Part shown: in pieces, positions 7,614 to 13,647 of the stretch
How the letters are laid out: every line of letters begins with the position of its first letter
Numbering within the stretch: position 1 is the stretch's first letter
Source of the DNA: an uncultured Collinsella sp.
GTDB taxonomy: Bacteria; Actinomycetota; Coriobacteriia; Coriobacteriales; Coriobacteriaceae
Reading direction: 5' to 3'
DNA length: 27,626 bases
Assembly: GCA_902464175.1 (NCBI GenBank)
Contig: CABQHZ010000015.1
Span: 1-27,626 of the forward strand
Program-made: the position numbers and the translations under genes
The notes under the pieces: generated by a model
The model's database searches: none
Told to the model about the DNA's origin: nothing
The model's input: the letters and a program-made list of their open reading frames with translations, nothing else

Positions 7614-8422
7614 TAGAGATCGTACTCCTCGTCATCATCGGAGCCGGCGGCAGAGGCGGCGGCAGGGGCGGGTTGATTCTTCTGGCCCTCGGTAATGACG
7701 TCCCACACGCCGGCGGCGGCGCAAGCGGCGAGCGCGATGCCCACGGTCGGGACGTTGAGGAAGGCGGCCATGATAAAGCCGAGCAGCAGGAAGATCCACA
7801 TGTTCTTCTTCATCATCATGGTGAGGAGCATGGCCAGACCGACGGCGGGCATCATGCCACCGGCGGTGGAGAAGCCGGTGAGGACCCACGGAACCTGGTT
7901 CTGCAGGAAGGCCATGATGTCCTCGATCACGAAGGAGCCGATGCCCGTGGCGATGAAGACGGGAACGGCGCGGGTCAGGAAGAAGCACAGGGCGCCGGTC
8001 CAGAAGAACTTGTTGACGGCGTTGAACTTACCGGACTCGATGGCCTTGTCGGCACCGTGGACAAGCGAGACGTTAGTGGTCATGACCAAGATGTTCAGCT
8101 GCTGAACCAAGGTGGCGGTGGGGATGCCGATGGCGACTGCCAGGGCGATGGCGCTGGCGGTGTCGGTGGAACCCATGATGCCCAGGGCGGCACCGACGAT
8201 GGTGCCGGAGATGACATCCGGCGGAACATAAGCGCCGATGTTGTTGACGCCGAGCCACATGAGCTCCATGGTCGCGCCGATCATGATGGCGGTCGTCATG
8301 TCACCGAGGATGATGCCGACGCCGACGGATGCCAGCAGGGGCTTGCGGAAGCCCAGGTGGGGACCGAACTGGTCCCAAGTGCACAGACCCGCCCAGATGG
8401 CGAGCAGAAGTGCCTGAAGCAT
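7613..8422 (-). CDS. PTS system mannose/fructose/sorbose-family EIIC
   Basis: This 269-residue polytopic membrane protein forms the sugar channel together with EIID. The amino-terminal part (GLCTWDQFGPHLGFRKPLLA, then GIILGDMTTAIMIGATMELM) is characteristic of EIIC of this family. About eight hydrophobic segments follow. The tail is Ala-rich and acidic (DDDEEYDL), like the EIIA tail encoded upstream. A GGAGAGG lies 4 nt before the ATG. It sits between the EIIB and EIID genes and is co-transcribed with both. Confidence 0.95.
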   Translation of the reverse strand: MLQALLLAIWAGLCTWDQFGPHLGFRKPLLASVGVGIILGDMTTAIMIGATMELMWLGVNNIGAYVPPDVISGTIVGAALGIMGSTDTASAIALAVAIGIPTATLVQQLNILVMTTNVSLVHGADKAIESGKFNAVNKFFWTGALCFFLTRAVPVFIATGIGSFVIEDIMAFLQNQVPWVLTGFSTAGGMMPAVGLAMLLTMMMKKNMWIFLLLGFIMAAFLNVPTVGIALAACAAAGVWDVITEGQKNQPAPAAASAAGSDDDEEYDL

Positions 8423-8441
8423 AAGCCTCTCCTTCCCTATT

Positions 8442-8488
8442 CGCCCATCGTTCCCTCCGATGGGCGCGCCCCGGGTTCACATGCCCGG
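8442..8488 (-). other. Tandem intercistronic hairpins between EIIB and EIIC genes
   Basis: Two adjacent stems fill the 80-bp gap. A perfect 9-bp repeat CGCCCATCG/CGATGGGCG (8442-8450 and 8458-8466, 7-nt loop) is followed by CCGGG/CCCGG (8471-8475 and 8484-8488). No T-run follows. Such stems between PTS genes may stabilise or process the upstream mRNA so that soluble EIIA/EIIB outnumber the membrane subunits. This role is inferred. Confidence 0.5.
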
Positions 8489-8502
8489 AGATGGTTACTT
8501 AC

Positions 8503-8979
8503 TTAGTAGTTCTTGAGGAGCTCGGACACGGGCTCCTTGGAATCGCGCGTGGTGGTCTGCATCCAGCAGTCGACGCCGAGGCCAATGAGCTCCTCGAAGG
8601 CGGCCTTTTCCTCGGCGGTGACGGACATGTTCTTGTGCAGGCGATGACGCTGCTCGTTGAAGCGCATGCCGGAGACGTTCAGGTAGTCGAACGGCAAGCC
8701 GTTCTCGTGCAGCTTGAGGGCGTCGATGGGGTTGGTGAAGAGCACCATCGTGGCCTTCTTGAGCTCGGTCTTCTTGAGGACCTCAATGAACTTCTCGACA
8801 CCGAAGACGGAGACCTTGATGTCGGGGGCGGCGAGGCCGGCGACGGACTTCTGGACGGGGTCGTTGGCGACCTTATCCGAGACAATGATTGCCGATTCGA
8901 TGCCGAAGTCGGGAATCCAAGTGGTGGCGACCTGACCGTGGATCAGGCGGTCATCGATGTCGACGAGTTTGAGTGCCAT
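8503..8979 (-). CDS. PTS system mannose/fructose/sorbose-family EIIB
   Basis: This cytosolic phosphotransfer subunit passes phosphate from EIIA to the incoming sugar. The 158-residue protein has the diagnostic DDRLIHGQVATTW near the amino terminus, with His14 the predicted phosphorylated residue, and the usual single-domain length. FNEQRHRLHKNMSV near residue 107 also resembles EIIB proteins of the N-acetylgalactosamine/glycosaminoglycan type. An AAGGAGAA lies just before the ATG (minus strand). The gene follows EIIA after 117 bp and precedes EIIC after 80 bp, both gaps containing hairpins. Confidence 0.95.
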   Translation of the reverse strand: MALKLVDIDDRLIHGQVATTWIPDFGIESAIIVSDKVANDPVQKSVAGLAAPDIKVSVFGVEKFIEVLKKTELKKATMVLFTNPIDALKLHENGLPFDYLNVSGMRFNEQRHRLHKNMSVTAEEKAAFEELIGLGVDCWMQTTTRDSKEPVSELLKNY

Positions 8980-9096
8980 GATGTTCTCCTTTTCGTTTGC
9001 ACGTTCCTTCAGTACCGTTTACGAATGCTCTGCTCGATCGAGGCGCCCACTCGGGGGATACGGGTGAGCGCCACTCGAATCGACGGGCTAACGAGC

Positions 9097-9537
9097 CTAG
9101 AGGTCCAAATCGTCCTCGTCTGCCTCCACGGCCGGAGCGGGAGCCTTGATCTCCTGCTGGGCCCCGGCGTGAGCGGCAGTGAGCTGGGCACGGACCGCGT
9201 CGGCGGAATCGAGGCCATCGCGGGTGAGCAGGAGCTCGACCGCAACGGGCATGGACAGGCCAGTGTAGGCAACCATGTTCATGCCGTTGAGCAGGCAGCG
9301 GGTAGTCACGTTGAATGGGGTGCCGCCGTAGATGTCGCATAGGGTGACGACGAGTTCGCACTCGGCGCTGAGGGTCTCGTAAGCCTCGCGCATCTCGGAC
9401 TCGAAAGACTCCAGGCTCTTCTCGGCGGTGAGACCAAGAGCGATGACATCAGGCTGCTTGCCCGCAATCATCTCGACGGCGCCGAGGGCGGCCTGAGCGA
9501 ACTCTCCGTGACTTGCAAGGATGACACCGATACGCAT
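9097..9537 (-). CDS. PTS system mannose-family EIIA
   Basis: EIIA receives phosphate from HPr. The 146-residue protein begins MRIGVILASHGEFAQ, with His10 in ASHG the predicted phosphorylation site. CDIYGGTPFN in the middle is also typical of the mannose-family EIIA fold. The tail is Ala/Pro-rich and ends acidic (EADEDDLDL). The ATG at 9537 is preferred because AAAGGA lies 6 nt upstream. An ATG at 9552 would swallow that site. It is the first gene of the operon, and the repeat array at 9567-9620 lies 30 bp upstream. Confidence 0.94.
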   Translation of the reverse strand: MRIGVILASHGEFAQAALGAVEMIAGKQPDVIALGLTAEKSLESFESEMREAYETLSAECELVVTLCDIYGGTPFNVTTRCLLNGMNMVAYTGLSMPVAVELLLTRDGLDSADAVRAQLTAAHAGAQQEIKAPAPAVEADEDDLDL

Positions 9538-9566
9538 CTTCTGTCCTTTCATACTTATTAATTCTC

Positions 9567-9620
9567 TTCGTTCTGTTCGTTCTGTTCGTTCTGTTCGTTC
9601 TGTTCGTTTATGTTCGTCTA
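9567..9620. repeat. Tandem 9-bp repeats, candidate DeoR/AgaR-type operator array
   Basis: Four perfect head-to-tail copies of TTCGTTCTG (9567-9602) are followed by two diverged units (TTCGTTTATG, TTCGTCTAT). The array lies 30 bp upstream of the EIIA start, between the divergent PTS and regulator genes. DeoR-family repressors such as AgaR are known to bind short tandem TTTCGTTT-like repeats, which these resemble. The 10-mer TGTTCGTTTA recurs exactly at 9757-9766 on the regulator side of the interval, and an inverted GAACAAACG follows at 9778. Binding by either adjacent DeoR protein is inferred. Confidence 0.65.
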
Positions 9621-9740
9621 TATTTGTTTATTGGTCAAGAGATGATTTTTGGAATGAGCTCTATTTACCTCCTATTTGATGGTTTTTTCCGTGAGCGTTA
9701 TGTTTTGACCGGTGAAAGGTAATGTGCCTTCGTGAACGAT

Positions 9741-9770
9741 TTGCGTTTATTTATGTTGTTCGTTTACATT
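9741..9770 (+). promoter_or_regulatory. Possible promoter for the DeoR-type genes
   Basis: TTGCGT (9741-9746) and TACATT (9765-9770) are 18 bp apart, upstream of the first DeoR gene. The operator-like 10-mer TGTTCGTTTA (9757-9766) overlaps the second hexamer, which would fit autoregulation. The match to consensus is modest. The rest of the 9621-9740 interval is AT-rich with nothing else recognised. Confidence 0.35.
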
Positions 9771-9808
9771 GAAATAAGAACAAACGCTCGATGAGGGAGT
9801 CGGCACTC

Positions 9809-10573
9809 ATGAAATCCGAACGCCAGCAGGCCATTCTCGACTTGCTCGATCAACATCATTCGGTATCGGTAAACGAGATATCTAATACCCTATCTGTTTC
9901 GGATATGACCATCAGGCGTGACCTGGCCGAGCTTGCCGACAAGGGCCTTCTTGTGCGCGTACACGGAGGGGCTCAGCTTTCACACTCCGCCCACGGAACA
10001 GCCCTTTCACGTTTGACCCCGCATGAGGAGAAACGTCGTTTTCAAGTTGATCAGAAACGTGCCGCTGCTATAGCCGCCGCCCAAACCGTCGCAGCCGGCG
10101 ATACGATCTTTCTCGGTGGAGGCTCCACTCTCGAGCTCATGTGTTCGTATTTGCCCCAGGAGGACATACGCGTCGTCACCAACAGTCTTCCCGTGCTGAA
10201 CCTGCTAGCCGACAATCCACATATAGATCTATTCTTTGTTGGTGGCATGATGCGTCACGACACGCGAGTTTTCACCATGCCATACAACGGCCGCGGCCCC
10301 TACGGTCTATCCGCTCCCAAGGCCTACGTCTCGGCAACCGGTATTTTTGGAAACGAGGTCTTTGGCTCTCGTCCCGATGCAGCCATGGTCCTCTCAGACG
10401 CTCTTTCTCGAGCTCAGGAGCGTTATCTTGTTGTAGATGCTGAAAAAGTCGGAAGGCGCGACTTCTGCCTTTTCACCACACTGGAGGATATGACCGCGGC
10501 ATTCATTAACGAGGACGCAGACCCCCGGACCATCGAGGCCCTCCGCGCCTATACCTCCGTCATTACCGCATAA
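9809..10573 (+). CDS. DeoR-family transcriptional repressor, copy 1
   Basis: This 254-residue regulator has an amino-terminal DeoR helix-turn-helix (QQAILDLL, then MTIRRDLAELADKGLLVRVHGGA). A DeoRC sugar-phosphate-binding domain follows, with AGDTIFLGGGSTLELM near the middle and VVTNSLPVLNLL and FFVGGMMR after it. Family members release DNA when a phosphorylated sugar binds. It is transcribed away from the PTS operon and is the likely local repressor through the repeats at 9567-9620. ATG 9809 has GAGGGAG about 9 nt upstream. An ATG at 9791 would include that site in the coding region. Confidence 0.92.
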   Translation: MKSERQQAILDLLDQHHSVSVNEISNTLSVSDMTIRRDLAELADKGLLVRVHGGAQLSHSAHGTALSRLTPHEEKRRFQVDQKRAAAIAAAQTVAAGDTIFLGGGSTLELMCSYLPQEDIRVVTNSLPVLNLLADNPHIDLFFVGGMMRHDTRVFTMPYNGRGPYGLSAPKAYVSATGIFGNEVFGSRPDAAMVLSDALSRAQERYLVVDAEKVGRRDFCLFTTLEDMTAAFINEDADPRTIEALRAYTSVITA

Positions 10574-10588
10574 TCCAATTGGCAAGCC

Positions 10589-11350
10589 ATGCTTAAACCC
10601 GAACGTCACGAACAATTACTTGAGCTGTGCGCTCAGCGCGGAATGGTCACTGTTGCCCAAGCCGCAACAATCTTTGGTATATCTGAAATGACCGCTCGAA
10701 GAGACTTCGATGAGCTCTCGCGACGCGCTGGCGTCATCCGCGAGTACGGTGGCATCCGACTTTCAAGCGGCTCCCCCATTGCCGAAGAGGTCCCGTTTTT
10801 TGAAAAGCTCTCAATCCGCTCCCCTGAAAAAGAGCATATCGCACGCACCGCTGTCAACCTCATCAGAGAGCGCGACACCATCTTCCTCGGACCCGGTTCG
10901 ACTTGCGCTCTCATCGCCCGTGCGCTGCCGCGCATGCGGCTGCGCGTCATCACAAACAGCATCATCGTGCTGAACATGCTCCAGACGCGTAACGATGTGG
11001 AGATCTGGGCCCTGGGAGGACAGTATCGCAAACGATCGGGTTCTTTCGTCGGGCCCATCGCCGAAGATGCTCTCGCCCCGCTCGGTATCGACACTTGCTT
11101 TATCGGCACCAACGGCGTACTCGCCCAATCCATCTCCTGTTCTAACCTTGAGGAAGGACGCTTACAGGCGCTCGCTTGCGATCGCGCCGCCAAGCGTTAC
11201 CTTGTCTGCGATTCAAGCAAGATCGGACAGATGGACTTCTTCGGCTTCTTCAATCTCGATCAAATGGACGCACTCATCACCGATGCAAATGTCAACGACA
11301 AACAGCGTTCCATGGTTCTCGAATCAACTCGCATCATCGTCGCAGAATAG
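10589..11350 (+). CDS. DeoR-family transcriptional repressor, copy 2
   Basis: This 253-residue second DeoR regulator lies 15 bp after the first and is in the same transcript. The HTH region reads ISEMTARRDFDELSRRAGVI, with Ala and Phe where TIRRDL is usual. The effector domain has RDTIFLGPGSTCALIARAL and VITNSIIVLNML. It is well diverged from its neighbour, so it is not a recent duplicate and may sense a different sugar phosphate or bind a different operator. There is no strong ribosome site before the ATG, suggesting translational coupling. A strong terminator follows at 11383-11415. Confidence 0.9.
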   Translation: MLKPERHEQLLELCAQRGMVTVAQAATIFGISEMTARRDFDELSRRAGVIREYGGIRLSSGSPIAEEVPFFEKLSIRSPEKEHIARTAVNLIRERDTIFLGPGSTCALIARALPRMRLRVITNSIIVLNMLQTRNDVEIWALGGQYRKRSGSFVGPIAEDALAPLGIDTCFIGTNGVLAQSISCSNLEEGRLQALACDRAAKRYLVCDSSKIGQMDFFGFFNLDQMDALITDANVNDKQRSMVLESTRIIVAE

Positions 11351-11382
11351 GCCTGTTTTGATTTAGCTGGACACCACAGCAA

Positions 11383-11415
11383 AGACCCCGATTCGATAAA
11401 GCCGAATCGGGGTCT
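11383..11415 (+). terminator. Strong hairpin terminator after the DeoR pair
   Basis: A perfect 13-bp inverted repeat AGACCCCGATTCG/CGAATCGGGGTCT with a 7-nt loop lies 32 bp after the second regulator's stop codon and is followed by CATTATT. The T-run is weak. As a palindrome it could also act on the convergent minus-strand remnant transcript. Confidence 0.75.
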
Positions 11416-11449
11416 CATTATTCGCATCAAATCGCAAATAGGTCAGCAG

Positions 11450-11677
11450 CTACTTCTCAGTGTAGACGCTCTCGCCACCGAGATAGGTCTCGACGAGGGA
11501 TAGGTCGGGGTTGAGGGCGACAACCTCACCCACGTAATCGGAGGTGCCGGCACCGGTGAGCACCACATTGAGGCGACCGTCGCCCATGGCGCGGGCGTCG
11601 GCCAGGAACGCCTCGACGGCCTCAAGGTTATCCTTGTAGATGTTCAGCGTGTCAAGCCAAAGCTCGGGAGACGACAC
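11450..11677 (-). pseudogene. AgaS-NagA fusion remnant (both genes mostly deleted)
   Basis: The 75-codon frame from GTG 11677 starts SSPELWLDTLNIYKDNLE and reaches NVVLTGAGTSDYVGE. This matches the amino-terminal SIS-domain region of AgaS-type ketose/aldose isomerases (LTGAGTS with acidic residues after it). It then continues in frame into VVALNPDLSLVETYLGGE and SVYTEK-stop, which resembles the extreme carboxy terminus of N-acetylglucosamine-6-phosphate deacetylase (NagA). AgaS is normally about 390 residues and NagA about 380, so roughly 2 kb is missing. There is no ribosome site, and the AgaS amino terminus is itself cut at the repeat boundary near 11665. A non-functional scar is most likely. 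Family matches are from memory of the motifs. Confidence 0.65.
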
Positions 11678-11723
11678 GTTGATGCCTGCTTAACTCTGCT
11701 CGCTCAGGCTAAAGACTTTGTTG
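11662..11723. repeat. 62-bp direct repeat, right copy (left copy 116-177)
   Basis: This segment covers the end of the phosphatase gene, its stop codon and its trailing flank. It matches 116-177 at 60 of 62 bases in the same orientation. The two copies bracket the PTS/sulfatase/regulator locus, 11,546 bp apart. The right copy ends inside the AgaS-NagA remnant. Confidence 0.85.
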
Positions 11724-12329
11724 AGGATCGATGATCTGCTGCAAGGTGAACTTACATTGGGACGTGTCGCATTCTTCTTGCGAATCCTCAAAATCAAAGA
11801 TCATGATGGCGCAGTTGGGGAGCTTTGCTGGGAGTTCGAAGCCCTCTGGGGCGGCGGCTTTGATGAATTGGCGGCTGGCGCTGCCGTGGCTTACTGCCAG
11901 GACGGTTTCAACATCATCGGCGCTCATGAGATTAGCGAGCGTGCTTACCATACGCTCTTGCAGCGCCTGACTTCCCTCCCCTCCGAAGGGGATTAAGTCC
12001 TCGCCCGGATCCCAGACGTCGGTAGGCAGTGCGTCGTGCGGGCCCCCTTCAAAGGAGCCATAGCAGCGTTCGATGATGCCTTCGCAGGGCTCGACGGCGG
12101 CGTCCGGGCCGAGGAGCTCGCCTGCGACGAGCCGAGCCGTGGCCATGGCTCGGCTTAAAGGAGACGAGACTACCTTGTCGGGGGTGACGTCGCGGGCTTT
12201 AAGCCATGCGGCGGCCTTTGCGGCCTGCTGACGGCCCAAGTCCGTTAGCGGTGAATCGCAGCGGCCCTGGACGAGCTTTTTGACATTGAACTCCGTCTGA
12301 CCGTGACGGAGCAGATACAGTTTCTTCAT
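11709..12329 (-). CDS. Histidine phosphatase / phosphoglycerate-mutase-family protein
   Basis: This 206-residue histidine-phosphatase-superfamily enzyme has LRHGQTEFN at residues 7-15, with His9 the predicted phospho-acceptor. Further family features are VVSSPLSRAMATA, the Glu of IIERCYGSFEGG, and SHGSASRQF near residue 158 supplying the second catalytic His. The family includes phosphoglycerate mutases, alpha-ribazole and sugar-phosphate phosphatases, and this member's substrate is unknown. The ATG has AAAAGGGGAG a few nt upstream. It follows the CDF transporter gene after 39 bp in the same direction. Its 3' end is duplicated at 163-310. Confidence 0.9.
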   Translation of the reverse strand: MKKLYLLRHGQTEFNVKKLVQGRCDSPLTDLGRQQAAKAAAWLKARDVTPDKVVSSPLSRAMATARLVAGELLGPDAAVEPCEGIIERCYGSFEGGPHDALPTDVWDPGEDLIPFGGEGSQALQERMVSTLANLMSADDVETVLAVSHGSASRQFIKAAAPEGFELPAKLPNCAIMIFDFEDSQEECDTSQCKFTLQQIIDPQQSL

Positions 12330-12368
12330 GGTCTCCCCTTTTGCGCGAATGGCCCTAGCGATACAGCC

Positions 12369-13523
12369 CTACTCGCGTGCCGCGCCGACGTAGTCTTCAT
12401 CGACCGTAATCTTGGCTATCGACTTGGGATATTCGGACTCCACCTGCTGCGCCAGCGTGCGCCTAAGGTCATCGGCGCCCATCGTTAAATCCGAAGGACG
12501 CACGCAGTCAAAAATCACGTTAGTGTGCGTAGGGCCCGGCACGCAGCGCAGGTCGTGGATCGAAATACGGCCGTCGATCTGTTTGGCCATCGCGTTGATG
12601 CGGAGGCGCATATCTGCCACCTTTGGATCGTCGGTCACGATGGGGTCGTAATGAAGCGCGACGATCATGCCGTCATCTTTCCTAAACGCCTGCTCAATGT
12701 TGTCGAGCGTGTCATGACTCTCCAGCGGATCGGCTTCGGCCGCCATCTCGGCATGAGCGCTTGCGAACTTCCTGCCCGGGCCGTAGTCATGGACCATTAA
12801 GTCGTGAACGCCCAAAACACCCGGGTAGCTCATGATCTTGTCCCGGATGTGCTTGACCAGTTTTGGATCGGGAGCCTGGCCCAACAGCGGACTCACCGTA
12901 TCACGAATCAGATCAAACCCGCTCCAGCCAATATAGGCGCCAACGGCAAGTCCAACCCAAGCATCAAGATTTACATGCGTCACCTGCGAAACAATTGCAC
13001 AGATCAATACGGCACCCGTGGCAAGGACGTCGTTTTTAGAGTCCTGCGCGGTCGCGTGCAGCGTTTCGGACTCAATGCGGTCGCCGAGCTTTTGGTTAAG
13101 CGCCGCCATCCACAGCTTTACGACCATCGACAGCACAAGAACCGCAACCAGGGCAAGCGAGAACTCGACGGGTTCGGGATGGATAATTCTCTCTGCCGAG
13201 GACTTAACGAGCTCAACGCCGATAAGCAGTACGAGGGCCGCCACGACCAGACCCGAAAGATACTCGTAACGACCATGGCCGTAAGGATGCTCGGGGTCGG
13301 CGGGCTTGCTCGCCAGCTTAAAGCCCAAAACGCTCACGATGTTCGAACTGGCATCGGAAAGGTTGTTCATGGCGTCCGCTACGATCGAAACCGAGCCTGA
13401 CACCACTCCGATAGCACCTTTCGCAGCGCAAAGTGCCACATTGGCGAGAATGCACACCATGCCCGTCAGCGTACCCACGCGCGCACGGTCACCCTGCGCA
13501 CGACGAACAATCCATTCGACCAT
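12369..13523 (-). CDS. Cation diffusion facilitator (divalent metal efflux)
   Basis: This 384-residue CDF-family transporter exports divalent metal in exchange for protons at the cytoplasmic membrane. About six hydrophobic segments fill residues 18-210, and a cytosolic domain with extra sequence (about residues 220-384) follows. The transport-site motifs are DAMNNLSD (Asn53 and Asp57) in the second segment and QDSKND (Asp161 and Asp165) in the fifth. The N-D/D-D pattern is more like Mn(II)-type members than the H/D pattern of zinc exporters, but specificity is inferred. The carboxy-terminal part is longer than in simple CDFs and may be two copies of the regulatory fold. The start is ATG, with GGGGG about 9 nt upstream. 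Confidence 0.9.
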   Translation of the reverse strand: MVEWIVRRAQGDRARVGTLTGMVCILANVALCAAKGAIGVVSGSVSIVADAMNNLSDASSNIVSVLGFKLASKPADPEHPYGHGRYEYLSGLVVAALVLLIGVELVKSSAERIIHPEPVEFSLALVAVLVLSMVVKLWMAALNQKLGDRIESETLHATAQDSKNDVLATGAVLICAIVSQVTHVNLDAWVGLAVGAYIGWSGFDLIRDTVSPLLGQAPDPKLVKHIRDKIMSYPGVLGVHDLMVHDYGPGRKFASAHAEMAAEADPLESHDTLDNIEQAFRKDDGMIVALHYDPIVTDDPKVADMRLRINAMAKQIDGRISIHDLRCVPGPTHTNVIFDCVRPSDLTMGADDLRRTLAQQVESEYPKSIAKITVDEDYVGAARE

Positions 13524-13577
13524 CTTTATCAGCCCCCATGGCGTTATCCATATAGATCCATTGCGTAACCGGATTGT

Positions 13578-13606
13578 AGTGTAGCCACTTTATCCACAAG
13601 ATACAA
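13578..13606 (-). promoter_or_regulatory. Possible promoter for the CDF transporter gene
   Basis: On the minus strand TTGTAT (13606-13601) and TACACT (13583-13578) are 17 bp apart, 55 bp upstream of the CDF start. The first hexamer overlaps the T-run of the fatty-acid operon terminator, a compact arrangement. Confidence 0.4.
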
Positions 13607-13637
13607 AAAGGCCGCAGCCCACATGAGCCACGGCCTT
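13605..13637 (-). terminator. Intrinsic terminator of the fatty-acid synthesis operon
   Basis: On the minus strand AAGGCCG and CGGCCTT form a stem with an internal loop, followed by TTTTTG. It starts 11 bp after the accDA stop codon, so it ends the ten-gene operon. Confidence 0.8.
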
Positions 13638-13647
13638 GGACACTTTG

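Noticed and set aside
9567..9602. A possible CRISPR-like repeat
   Set aside because: The units are only 9 bp and are directly adjacent with no spacers, and there are no cas genes. An operator array or simple tandem repeat fits better.
11450..11677. The 75-codon frame as a functional small protein
   Set aside because: It has no ribosome binding site, is truncated at both gene segments and starts inside a repeat boundary. A deletion scar is more likely.
116..11723. The direct repeats as attL/attR sites of an integrative element
   Set aside because: No integrase, excisionase, transposase or tRNA gene is visible in the bracketed DNA. Duplication by homologous or illegitimate recombination is the safer reading.
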